64,000 nucleotides of DNA from positions 496,001 through 560,000 of the forward strand of contig NZ_CP107935.1 in NCBI RefSeq assembly GCF_036038375.1. Reading direction: 5' to 3'. A model generated the notes under the pieces. The model was given only the letters and a program-made list of their open reading frames with translations, was not told the origin of the DNA and did not search any database. The position numbers and the translations under genes are program-made. Shown here piece by piece: positions 44,002 to 53,462 of the stretch (position 1 is the stretch's first letter; each line of letters opens with the position of its first letter). Origin of the DNA: Streptomyces sp. NBC_00414 (lineage in GTDB: Bacteria; Actinomycetota; Actinomycetes; Streptomycetales; Streptomycetaceae).

Positions 44002-44218
44002 GCCGGACCCGACCGACGGCCGCTACACGCTCGCGATCCTCACCGACGAGGGCCGGGACAAGATCGTCGAAACGGCGCCGGGCCACGTCGCCGAGGTCCG
44101 CCGTCTGGTCTTCGACCCGATGACCAGGACGCAGGCGAAACAGCTGCGCGAGATCGGCGCGCGGGTGCTGCGCGCCGTGGACCCGGACGGCCCGCGCCCG
44201 GGAACCCACCCCTTCTGA
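43865..44218 (+). pseudogene. MarR-family regulator, 5'-truncated
   Basis: Plus-strand reading frame giving the C-terminal two thirds of a MarR repressor: end of helix 2 (LASLSEAPERG), recognition helix (SEGSLPRLSQAVGRLEKRGW), wing (RRTPDPTDGRY) and dimerisation helices (TDEGRDKIVETAPGHVAEVRRLVFDP...). About 50 N-terminal residues, including the first dimerisation helix and the start codon, are absent. Upstream codons in this frame are antisense to the DoxX gene. A GTG at 43916 could start a shorter product, but it would lack helices needed for dimerisation. MarR and DoxX genes are often divergent neighbours, so one deletion across their shared promoter explains both truncations. Confidence 0.65.
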
Positions 44219-44237
44219 CCGACACACCACCGTGCTC

Positions 44238-44258
44238 CAGGGCGCTTGGGCGGCCCTG
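44238..44258. terminator. Possible hairpin between converging genes
   Basis: CAGGGC, 9-nt loop, GCCCTG, between the stop of the MarR remnant and the stop of phosphoglucomutase. The stem is only 6 bp. Confidence 0.3.
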
Positions 44259-44283
44259 AAGACGAGGAGTTACGCGGCGGGTG

Positions 44284-45924
<1,641 letters not shown>

Positions 45925-46013
45925 GTCCCGCTCCTCCGCAAGGTCGACCGTTGGGTACCGGCTCATTCTCCCCTGCCCGGCCTGCGGGAACGCACACCGC
46001 GCGGGGCGTGCCG

Positions 46014-46053
46014 GTGAGGGCCCGGCTGCCTTCTCGGAGTGCCGGGCCCTCGC
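46014..46053 (-). terminator. Strong hairpin after the CHRD gene
   Basis: GAGGGCCCGGC (46016-46026) pairs perfectly with GCCGGGCCCTC (46041-46051), with a 14-nt loop and one wobble plus one GC pair beyond. It lies 43 bp past the stop of the CHRD lipoprotein gene and before phosphoglucomutase. Confidence 0.65.
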
Positions 46054-46095
46054 ACCGTCTGTTCGACGTCCGTCTGCTTGGCGTCCCCCTGCTTG

Positions 46096-46746
46096 CTACT
46101 TGTCCTGGAGGACGGCGGTGAGGGTGTCCTCGTTCATGGTGTCGGGGACGTGCACGCCGGAAGGGAGCTTGTAGCCCTGGCCGCGCACGGCGCCGCCGGG
46201 GAACTCGCCGGTGTGGATGTTGAAGTACCAGTTCCCGGGATTGGCCTTGATGCCTTCCAGCAAGTCCTTGTCAGCCACGGTGACCGTGCCGTAGACGAAC
46301 TTCTTGCCGTCCTCCAGCTTCTTCGTGAAGAACGGGATCTTCACATCGCCGTTGACACCCTTGACGCCCTTGTGGAGGTGGCCCAGGGTCGGCGTCTGGA
46401 TTCCGGTGAAGGTGAACGCGTAGGAGACCTGGTCTCCCTGGATCCGCATCAGGGCCAGCGCGTGCCCGTCCTTGTCCCCCACCGCCGGACCGCCCTCGAC
46501 CGGGACCTCGTCGGCACCGGTGAGGACCGAGCCGAAGAAGGCCGCGTCCCCCTTGTTCTTCTCCCACCGGCCCACGCCCTGCGCACCTCCGCCCTCGGCG
46601 CCGGCGTGCTCCGTACCGGAAGACGCGTGCCCGCTGCCCGCCTCGGCGCCGGCGCTGGTCGCGGCGTCCTCGCCGTTGCAGGCGGTCAGCAGAAGCGCAC
46701 CGGCGACGGCGGATACGGCGATCATCCCAAAACGCTTGCTCTTCAT
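46096..46746 (-). CDS. CHRD-domain lipoprotein
   Basis: Predicted surface lipoprotein of 216 aa. Signal sequence with lipobox LTAC (Cys23), then a low-complexity Gly/Ala/His/Glu linker (about 25-60), then a CHRD domain with the typical GNWYFNIHTGEFPGGAVRGQ segment and the HLHKG-like motif (GHLHKGVKG). CHRD domains occur in extracellular proteins; the bacterial role is not established. ATG at 46746 was preferred over an in-frame TTG six codons upstream because GAAAGG sits about 10 nt before it. Monocistronic by spacing. No link to the NRPS is visible. Confidence 0.88.
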   Translation of the reverse strand: MKSKRFGMIAVSAVAGALLLTACNGEDAATSAGAEAGSGHASSGTEHAGAEGGGAQGVGRWEKNKGDAAFFGSVLTGADEVPVEGGPAVGDKDGHALALMRIQGDQVSYAFTFTGIQTPTLGHLHKGVKGVNGDVKIPFFTKKLEDGKKFVYGTVTVADKDLLEGIKANPGNWYFNIHTGEFPGGAVRGQGYKLPSGVHVPDTMNEDTLTAVLQDK

Positions 46747-46958
46747 GAGAGTTATGCCTTTCAAGTGCTGCGACCACGGCTGTCGCGTGGTCCGTCACCC
46801 ACAACACGAACTGCCCCGACGGCACGCCTCACCCGATGACAGGCCTGAGACATTCCTGAGACGACTCCCGATCACTCGCAACGCGACCCGGACACCACGC
46901 CCAGCGGGCAAGATCCCCAACTCCCGGAAAACGACCAGCGGTTGGGATCTCGGAGCCG

Positions 46959-47825
46959 GTGGACCTGGGTGGCAGCTACTGGTGGTCCGCGCTCGCCTGC
47001 GGAAGCGGCCGGCTCTACGCCCAGAACCACGACGGCGTGCTGACCGCGTTCGACCCGGCCACCGGGAAGAAGATCTGGACCGTCGAGCTGCCTGGGCAGT
47101 ACTCCTTCACCTCGCCGCCCACCTTCGCCGCCGGCGTGGTGTACACGGGCGGCGCCGGCTCGGGCGGCACCTTGTACGCGGTGGACGCTGCCAGCGGTGC
47201 GGTGCTCTGGACCCGGTCGGTCGCGAACGGGGACAACAGCTCGCCCGCCGTCACGGCCAACGGGGTCTACGTCTCGTACGCCTGCGAGCAGACGTATGCC
47301 TTCGGTCCCGAGTCGGGCGACCCGATCTGGCACCACGACACGGAGTGCTCCGGCGGCGGGGGCCGTACCCCCGTTGTCGCCGACGGCGGTGTCTGGGTTC
47401 GCGACGATGCCGGGATGACCCCCACGGTCCTCGACGCCACCGACGGTGCGGTACGCGGCACCTACGAGGCCGCGAACTGGTCGCCCGCGCCGGCCTTCGA
47501 CGGCCGGCAGGGCTACTTCGTCGACGACGGTGTCCTTCAGGAGCGGCACAGCCGCACTCTGGCCACCCGCTGGAAGTTCGAGGGCGACGGCCGGATCAGC
47601 ACGGCGCCGATCGTCGTCAACGGCTACGTCTACGTCGGCTCGCTCAGCGGTCGGCTGTGGGCGCTCAACGGCGCCACCGGCCAGTCCGTCTGGTCCACCG
47701 ACGTCGGCGCGCCGATCAACGAGCCCGACGAGCACAACGTGTCCGAGCCGCTGACCGGTCTCGGTGCGGGCGGCGGGCTGGTGGTGGTTCCGGCCACCGA
47801 CCTGCTGGTCGCGTACGGGCAGTGA
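46959..47825 (+). pseudogene. PQQ-like beta-propeller protein, 5'-truncated
   Basis: Frame of 288 aa made of PQQ-enzyme-type propeller blades: repeated LYAxDxATGxxxWxxxL units (for example LTAFDPATGKKIWTVEL, LYAVDAASGAVLWTRSV, LWALNGATGQSVWSTDV). It starts abruptly at GTG 46959 inside what looks like a blade (DLGGSYWWSALACGSGRLYAQ). There is no signal peptide and no good ribosome binding site, and upstream codons in the frame are not propeller-like. Homologous proteins are normally exported and begin with a leader and one or more further blades, so I read this as a gene that lost its 5' part near 46940. Expression of the remnant cannot be excluded. Confidence 0.6.
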
Positions 47826-47858
47826 CGTGCGGGCAGTGACGCACGGACAGTGAGCGGT

Positions 47859-47889
47859 GGGGTGGCCGCCGGGGCAGGGCGGCCACCCC
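47859..47889. terminator. Bidirectional hairpin terminator
   Basis: Perfect 12-bp stem GGGGTGGCCGCC / GGCGGCCACCCC with a 7-nt loop, between the converging propeller remnant and sigma factor genes. Confidence 0.72.
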
Positions 47890-47920
47890 TTGCCCCGGCG
47901 GACGTCGACCGCTCCGGCGT

Positions 47921-48454
47921 CTACCCCTCCCGCCGCGCCCGTTCCTGGATCCGGTTGCGGAGGCGGTCCAGGGCGCGGGACCGGCTGCGGGCGACCGTCC
48001 CGCGGTGCACCCCGAGGATGCGGGCCGCCTGGTCCAGGGTGTGCCCGTCGAGGTCCACCAGGATCACCGATCCCGCCTGCCTCGGGGTCAGCTCCGTCAG
48101 GAGTTCCAGCACGTCCAGCTCCGCCGCCCGCCGCTCCACTCCGCCGTCCCACCCCGCGGCACCGGACGGGTCGACCTCGGCCGTCGGTACGAGCCTGCGC
48201 TCGCGCCGCCCGCGGTCGCGGATGACACTGAGCAGCGCGCGGAACGCGTAGGCGTACGGCTCCGGATGGTCCAGGAAGGCCCGCGGGCGGGCGGACAGTT
48301 TGAGATAGGTGTCGTGAACGGCGTCCTCGGCGGCCTGCGTGCTGCCGCCCGTCAGCTGCGAGGACCTCCGGTACAGGCGGGGCAGCAGTTCGCTGAACGC
48401 CGCGTCGAAACCCTCGTCCGTGCGCGCGGTGCCGGCCGGGATCGGTGTGCTCAT
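47921..48454 (-). CDS. ECF-type RNA polymerase sigma factor
   Basis: Sigma-70 family protein of 177 aa with region 2 (about 16-83, AAEDAVHDTYLKL) and region 4 (about 112-165, LTPRQAGSVILVDLDGHTLDQAARILGVHRGTVARSRSRAL), joined by a short linker. That is the ECF layout. The open frame extends far upstream in antisense to the next gene, but ATG at 48454 (MSTPIPAG) has AGGAGAG about 10 nt before it. It follows the DUF4185 gene by 53 bp on the same strand, so the two are probably co-transcribed. No anti-sigma gene is adjacent, which is unusual for the class. Confidence 0.88.
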   Translation of the reverse strand: MSTPIPAGTARTDEGFDAAFSELLPRLYRRSSQLTGGSTQAAEDAVHDTYLKLSARPRAFLDHPEPYAYAFRALLSVIRDRGRRERRLVPTAEVDPSGAAGWDGGVERRAAELDVLELLTELTPRQAGSVILVDLDGHTLDQAARILGVHRGTVARSRSRALDRLRNRIQERARREG

Positions 48455-48507
48455 GTCCGGTGACTCTCCTGCTGGTCGTGGGGCTACGGTGGCTGCCGGG
48501 GTGTGGG

Positions 48508-49704
48508 TCAGACGGGTCCCAGGCCCCGGACGCGGAACTGCATGACCCGGTAGGGCCAGCCCTTCGCGGTGTTCCACTGGCTCACCGCGAGGTGGAGGTC
48601 GTCGAGCGTGGACCCCGGGACGACATAACCGCCGTACAGCTGGGCCACGTGGGTGTCGTCCTCCTTGCCCCACTCGGTCCCCCACAGCAGCGTGCGGCGG
48701 TGGGCGCCGCGCAGGTCCGCCGCCGGGTGGTCGGCCACGAGACCGTCGATGCGGTAGCCGCCCTGGTCGAACCAGGTCAGCACCCACCGGCCGCCGAGCG
48801 GGCGCAGGCACATCTCGCCGAACCGACCGTCGAGGACGGGCGCGGGCGGGTTGCCCCACGCCCAGCCGCCGCCGGAGTACCCCCACGGCTCGTACGCGGC
48901 CGGGTCCGTCAGCCGGGACGCGCGGACCCGGTGCAGGATGACCGGCTTGTCGCGCTGGAAGCCCGTCGACAGCACGTAGACATACCCGTCCTCGCCGAGA
49001 GCCCAGGTGAGGAGCTGGAACATGCCGCCGTGCAGCCCCGGCGGGAACACCGCGCCGGTACGGGTCCAGCTCGACCCCGAGTCGTCCGAGCGCCAGATCT
49101 CGGTGCGCACCACGTTCCCGAGCCCTTTGTTCACCATGACGTGCAGGTACACGGTGCCGCCGATGGTGATCGCGTCGGACGGCAGCACGGTGGTGTACTC
49201 GGGGCCGTCGTGGTCGTACGGCCACAGCTGGCGGGCGTGCCGTCCACCGACGGCCCCCGTCCAGACCACCCGGCCGCCCGGCCCGCCGAAGCGCCCGTAG
49301 AGCGCCGTGGGCGAGCGCCACCAGCCGCCGCCGACCCGGCCCTCCTCGAAGGTGTCGCCGAACACGAACATCAGCCTGCCGTCGGGCACCCGGACCGGCA
49401 CACCCAGGTCGGTGGCCTCCATCCGGAACCGTGTGGTGATGCCCGGGCCGGTGAGATCGGCGACCTTGGTGACCTGGAGGGGTCCGGTTCCGTAGACCGG
49501 GCGCGGCCGACCCGTTGCGGGCCCCGGCTCCGTCGCGTACGCGCTCCGGCCTAGCAGGGAGGCGCCGGCGAGGTCGGCCGCGCCCACGGTGCTGGCTCTG
49601 AGGAACGTGGCCCGGCTCAGGTGCACCGGACGGGGCACTGCCGTCCGAGGGGTGTGGGGGGAGTCGGGGGTGTGGGGGCTGCCGTCGGATACGCCGTCGT
49701 GCAT
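48508..49704 (-). CDS. Exported DUF4185 domain protein
   Basis: 398 aa. The N-terminal 55 residues contain a basic stretch and hydrophobic segment (SRATFLRASTVGAADLAGASLL ending in SAYA), resembling a degenerate Tat or Sec leader. The rest matches DUF4185: a five-bladed-propeller-like fold with conserved pieces MFVFGDTFEEG, WTGAVGG, GWAWGNPPAPV, MCLRPLGGRWVLTWFDQGGY and TLLWGTEW. These proteins resemble glycosidases in fold, but no activity is established. ATG at 49704 has AGGAG 5 nt upstream. It lies first in a two-gene unit with the ECF sigma factor. Confidence 0.85.
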   Translation of the reverse strand: MHDGVSDGSPHTPDSPHTPRTAVPRPVHLSRATFLRASTVGAADLAGASLLGRSAYATEPGPATGRPRPVYGTGPLQVTKVADLTGPGITTRFRMEATDLGVPVRVPDGRLMFVFGDTFEEGRVGGGWWRSPTALYGRFGGPGGRVVWTGAVGGRHARQLWPYDHDGPEYTTVLPSDAITIGGTVYLHVMVNKGLGNVVRTEIWRSDDSGSSWTRTGAVFPPGLHGGMFQLLTWALGEDGYVYVLSTGFQRDKPVILHRVRASRLTDPAAYEPWGYSGGGWAWGNPPAPVLDGRFGEMCLRPLGGRWVLTWFDQGGYRIDGLVADHPAADLRGAHRRTLLWGTEWGKEDDTHVAQLYGGYVVPGSTLDDLHLAVSQWNTAKGWPYRVMQFRVRGLGPV

Positions 49705-49994
49705 GAGTACTCCTGGGTGCGTGGGTGATCGGTGCGTGGGTGGTGGAGGGGCGCAGGGCGTGAGGTCCTGTGGGGCGGGAGGTCGTGGGGTCGTGGGAGT
49801 GGGGCCGGGGGCCGTTCGTCAACTTCTGTCTTTCGTCGCGGTTCCTCTTTTCTGCTGGTCTTCGACGGCTTCTCAGGTGCCTGCCGCGAAACCTGATGCA
49901 CCGTTTGTAGCGGCGGCGCGTTGTTCACGATCGGCGCGCCGGAACTGAACAAACGCATGCTGAACAATGCGGTGACCTGGGAGGACGGGCGCGC
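49705..49994. other. Divergent intergenic region
   Basis: 290 bp between the leftward DUF4185 gene and the rightward nSTAND-WD40 gene. The left half is strongly G-rich on the plus strand. The right half has an inverted repeat described separately. Promoters for both genes should lie here; I see no convincing -35/-10 pair. Confidence 0.6.
49921..49952. promoter_or_regulatory. Inverted repeat TTGTTCA-N18-TGAACAA
   Basis: Perfect 7-bp arms at 49921-49927 and 49946-49952, with a third copy of TGAACAA at 49961-49967. It lies 28-74 bp before the GTG start of the nSTAND-WD40 gene, a plausible operator position. The protein's own N-terminal HTH-like region could act here, but that is speculation. 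Confidence 0.4.
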
Positions 49995-52900
49995 GTGCCA
50001 CGAGGAGAACGGCCCCTGGACGCGGCGGGCGGCCCGCTGCCGGAATTCGCGGGAAAACTGCGGAAGCTGCGCGAGGAGGCGGGCGGCCCCACTTATCGGA
50101 TCCTCGCGGAGCGCGCCCACTACTCGATCGCGGCGCTCTCCGGCGCGGCGGGCGGCCGCCAGTTGCCAACGCTGGCGGTGACGCTCGCCTATGTCCGCGC
50201 CTGCGGCGGCGACGAGCGGGAATGGGAGCGGATCTGGCGCAGGACGGCAGCCGACTGCGCCACGCCGGCCGAGGAGGAGTCACCCGGCTCCCGGCCCTTG
50301 GCGGCGTCCGCGCCCTACGTCGGTCTGGCCGCCTTCCAGCAGGCGGACGCCGACGCGTTCTTCGGCCGCGAGAAGCTCACCGGCCGCCTGGTCGGGCATC
50401 TCGCCGAGAAGAGGATGCTCGTGCTGTTCGGTCCTTCGGGTTCCGGAAAGTCCTCGGTCCTGCGCGCCGGTCTGTTACCCCGGTTCCCCGGCCGGCCGGT
50501 CCTGTTGATGACTCCGGGCGCGCACCCACTGGAGGAATGCGCGATCCACCTCGCGGCCCGCACCCGTACACCTGCTGGAGCGCTCGTCGCCGACCTCACG
50601 GCCGACCCCCGCAATCTCCACCGGACCCTGCGTCAGGTCCTCGTAAGTCCCCCGCGTTCGACGGACTCATCGCATCCGCACGGGGCGGATTCATCACGCC
50701 GGACGGATCCACCCCTCCCGAACCCACCCCTCCCACCGGACCCCGAGGGCGAACTCCTCCTCGTCGTGGACCAGTTCGAGGAGGTGTTCACCCTGTGCGC
50801 GAGCCCCGGGGAGAGGGATGCCTTCATCGCCTCGCTGCTGCACGTCGCGCAGGTCCCGGAAAGCCGCTGCCGTGTGGTCCTCGCCGTACGGTCCGACTTC
50901 TACACGCACTGTGCGCAGTACCCGGACCTCGTCGAGAGGCTGGCCGAGGCTCATGTCCCGGTCGGTCCCATGACCACCGACGAGCTGCGCGCGGCGATCG
51001 TCCGGCCCGCCGCGCGTGGCGGGCTGACCGTCGAGGGCGCCCTCGTCACCACGCTCACCGCCGACGCGCAAGGCCGGCCGGGTGCGTTGCCCCTGCTCTC
51101 CCACGCCCTCCTGGAGACCTGGCACCGCCGGCGTGGCAACGCCCTCACCCTCGCCGGGTTCCGGGCGGCCGGCGGGTTCGAGGGCGCCCTCGCCCAGACC
51201 GCGGAGGAGTTCCACACGCGTCTGAGCGACAGCCAGCAGGAGCTCGCCCGGCGGCTCTTCCTCCGGCTCGTCGCCCTCGGTGAGGGCACCGAGGACACCC
51301 GGCGCCGCGTGCCCCGCACCGAGCTCGACGCCGGCCCCGACTCGGGGTTCGTCCTCGAACAGGCCACCCGGGCGCGTCTGTTGACCGTCGACCGGGACCA
51401 CGTCGAGCTCACCCACGAGGTCCTGATCGGCTGCTGGCCCCGCCTCGGGCACTGGCTGCACGAGGACCGGGACCGGTTACGGCTCCAGCGCAGGCTCACC
51501 GAGGCCACCGCCCTCTGGGAGTCGCTGGACCGCGATCCCGACACGCTCTACCGCGGCCTCCGTCTGGCCGTCGCGAGGGAACTGCCGAGGGATGCGCTGA
51601 CCGCCCCGGAACGCGCCTTCCTCGACGCAGGCGAGGACGCCGAGCGGGAGCAGGCCCTGCGGGTGCGCCGCCGGGTGCGCCGGCTGCGGCGACTGGTCGC
51701 GGCGCTCGTGGTGCTGCTGGTCTGCGCGGTCACCGCCGTCGGCCTCGCGCTCGACGCCCGTCTGACGATCACCGCACAGCGCAACCACGCCCTGGCCCTC
51801 CAGGCGGCCGACGCCTCGGTGGACCTGCGTACCCGTGACCGGTCCCTGGCGGTGCAGGTCGCCCTGGCCGCGTACCGGCTGGCACCGGCCGCGGGCACCC
51901 GGGACGGTCTGCTCAGCGCGCTGACCGTCCGGCTGGCCGACCGCTCGGATCCGAAGGACGCGCCCGGGCCGGACGGCCCCTCCCCGGCGGTGCACGCCCT
52001 GGCGGTCACCCCCGACGGCCGTACTCTCGCGACCTCCGACTCCCGGCGCAGGATCGTGCTCTGGGACATGCGGGACCCGCGGCGGCCGGTCCGGCTGTCC
52101 TCCGTCGGCGGCCTCGTCGACCACGCCCACTCGCTGGTCTTCGGCCCCGGTGGCCGCACTCTCCTGGGCATCGGCGCCGAGCCCGTGATCCATGTGTGGG
52201 ACACCAGTGATCCCCGAGACCCCGAGTTCGTGTCGCGGACCGCGACGGGGCATCGCGACTTCGTCTACGCCCTCGCTGTCGGACCGGGCGGCCGGCTGGC
52301 CGCCACCGGCAGCTACGACGGCACCGTCCGCCTGTGGAACGTCGCCGACCCGGGCCGCCCCCGCTTGAGGTCCGAACTGACCGGCCACTCCCGCAACGTC
52401 AAACCGGTGGCCTTCAGCCCGGACGGCCGCGTGCTCGCCTCGGGCTCCGACGACCGGACCGTACGTCTGTGGGACGTCACCGACCCGGACCATGTCACCC
52501 TGATCTGCGGCTTCGAGGCCCACCGCAACTTCGTCGACACCCTCGCCTACAGTCCCGACGGCCGCACGCTCGTCACCGGAAGCGACGACCGCACGGCACG
52601 CCTGTGGGACGTGACCGACCCCCGCCGCCCGCGTCCTCTGGCACAGCTCACCGGCCATATCGACGTGGTGAACAGCGTGACCTTCGCACCCGACGGACGG
52701 ACGGTCGTCACGGCCGCGGAGGACGGGGCGGTACAGCAGTGGGACGTGAGCGACCCCTCCCACCCACATCTGCTGGCCCAGCTGACCAGTCCGGCGGGCG
52801 CGGTCACCGTCGTACGCCATCTCGCGGCACGCGGCGCGCTGGTCACGGCGGGCGTCGACCGTACGGCCCACGTCTGGAACACCGACCTGTCCTCCGCGCT

Positions 52901-53003
52901 CGTCGACGCCTGCGCACGGGTGCAGGGGGTGATCGGCCGGGCCCGGTGGTCCCACCACTTTCCGGGACTGGAGTACCTGCCGCCCTGCGCCGAGGGCACG
53001 TGA
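49995..53003 (+). CDS. HTH-nSTAND NTPase-WD40 membrane-anchored protein
   Basis: 1,002 aa. Layout: XRE-like helix-turn-helix (about 15-75), nSTAND1-type NTPase with Walker A GPSGSGKSS (146-154) and Walker B LLLVVDQFEE (254-263), an alpha-helical region, one transmembrane helix (about 568-588, ALVVLLVCAVTAVGLAL), then about six WD40 blades (670-975; GHxxxVxxxAFSPDGRxLASGSDDRTVRLWDVTDP type). In STAND proteins the repeats act as sensor and inhibitor, and NTP-driven oligomerisation is the switch. The helix splits a cytosolic HTH/NTPase half from the WD40 half. GTG start has GGGAGG about 10 nt upstream. Two in-frame TTA codons (codon 161 at 50475-50477, codon 495 at 51477-51479) suggest bldA-dependent expression. 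The output is unknown; signalling or regulation is likelier than defence because no effector domain is seen. Confidence 0.93.
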   Translation: MPRGERPLDAAGGPLPEFAGKLRKLREEAGGPTYRILAERAHYSIAALSGAAGGRQLPTLAVTLAYVRACGGDEREWERIWRRTAADCATPAEEESPGSRPLAASAPYVGLAAFQQADADAFFGREKLTGRLVGHLAEKRMLVLFGPSGSGKSSVLRAGLLPRFPGRPVLLMTPGAHPLEECAIHLAARTRTPAGALVADLTADPRNLHRTLRQVLVSPPRSTDSSHPHGADSSRRTDPPLPNPPLPPDPEGELLLVVDQFEEVFTLCASPGERDAFIASLLHVAQVPESRCRVVLAVRSDFYTHCAQYPDLVERLAEAHVPVGPMTTDELRAAIVRPAARGGLTVEGALVTTLTADAQGRPGALPLLSHALLETWHRRRGNALTLAGFRAAGGFEGALAQTAEEFHTRLSDSQQELARRLFLRLVALGEGTEDTRRRVPRTELDAGPDSGFVLEQATRARLLTVDRDHVELTHEVLIGCWPRLGHWLHEDRDRLRLQRRLTEATALWESLDRDPDTLYRGLRLAVARELPRDALTAPERAFLDAGEDAEREQALRVRRRVRRLRRLVAALVVLLVCAVTAVGLALDARLTITAQRNHALALQAADASVDLRTRDRSLAVQVALAAYRLAPAAGTRDGLLSALTVRLADRSDPKDAPGPDGPSPAVHALAVTPDGRTLATSDSRRRIVLWDMRDPRRPVRLSSVGGLVDHAHSLVFGPGGRTLLGIGAEPVIHVWDTSDPRDPEFVSRTATGHRDFVYALAVGPGGRLAATGSYDGTVRLWNVADPGRPRLRSELTGHSRNVKPVAFSPDGRVLASGSDDRTVRLWDVTDPDHVTLICGFEAHRNFVDTLAYSPDGRTLVTGSDDRTARLWDVTDPRRPRPLAQLTGHIDVVNSVTFAPDGRTVVTAAEDGAVQQWDVSDPSHPHLLAQLTSPAGAVTVVRHLAARGALVTAGVDRTAHVWNTDLSSALVDACARVQGVIGRARWSHHFPGLEYLPPCAEGT

Positions 53004-53008
53004 AACGG

Positions 53009-53042
53009 GGGCGGGCCCGGCGCCGAAGCACCGGGCCCGCCC
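53009..53042. terminator. Strong hairpin terminator
   Basis: Perfect 12-bp stem GGGCGGGCCCGG / CCGGGCCCGCCC with a 10-nt loop, 5 bp after the nSTAND-WD40 stop and before the converging small secreted protein gene. Confidence 0.75.
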
Positions 53043-53090
53043 GCGGTCACCGCTCGGTCACCGCTCACTCGGCTGCCGGCCGACCGCCGG

Positions 53091-53372
53091 TCAGCGGTTG
53101 GTCCACAGCACCCACTTGAGGTCGCCGTTGGCGCACTGGAACTCGTCCCAGTGCCGCCGCTGGACCCCGTCCTGCCCGGCCTCCAGGCAGCCCCCGCGCG
53201 TCCAGTACTTGTCGCGCAGGATCCAGCCGGGCGGAGCGGCCATCGCCTGCGCCCCGGCGGCGACCTGCCGGGGAGTCTCGGCGGAGAGGGCTGTCGCCTG
53301 GGTGGTTCCGAGGCCCAGGGTTCCCGCGAGGACGGCGGCGGTGAGCAGACCGGATGCGAAACGCTTGCGCAT
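53091..53372 (-). CDS. Small secreted protein, function unknown
   Basis: 93-aa protein with a clear Sec signal peptide (MRKRFASGLLTAAVLAGTLG, cleavage probably after TALS or nearby). The mature part has two Cys (GGCLEAG and FQCANGD), probably one disulfide, and is rich in Trp (GWILRDKYW, HWDEF, KWVLWTNR). ATG at 53372 has AGGAG 9 nt upstream; an in-frame TTG three codons earlier would leave no spacer. It converges with the nSTAND-WD40 gene. Small two-Cys secreted proteins of this kind are common in Streptomyces; I do not recognise a named family. Confidence 0.8.
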   Translation of the reverse strand: MRKRFASGLLTAAVLAGTLGLGTTQATALSAETPRQVAAGAQAMAAPPGWILRDKYWTRGGCLEAGQDGVQRRHWDEFQCANGDLKWVLWTNR

Positions 53373-53462
53373 TTGTACCAACTCCTACTGGTATAGGCGG
53401 CATTGCATCCTTCACACGTCCCGGGCGCCTCTCCCGTATGACCCAGAGCGATGTGACGTGCG

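Noticed and set aside
48455..49822. Upstream extension of the sigma factor frame
   Set aside because: It overlaps the DUF4185 gene in another frame and shows no sigma homology; it is a shadow.
49995..53003. nSTAND-WD40 protein as an anti-phage Avs system
   Set aside because: No nuclease, TIR or other effector domain is visible, and it has a membrane helix; there are no defence neighbours.
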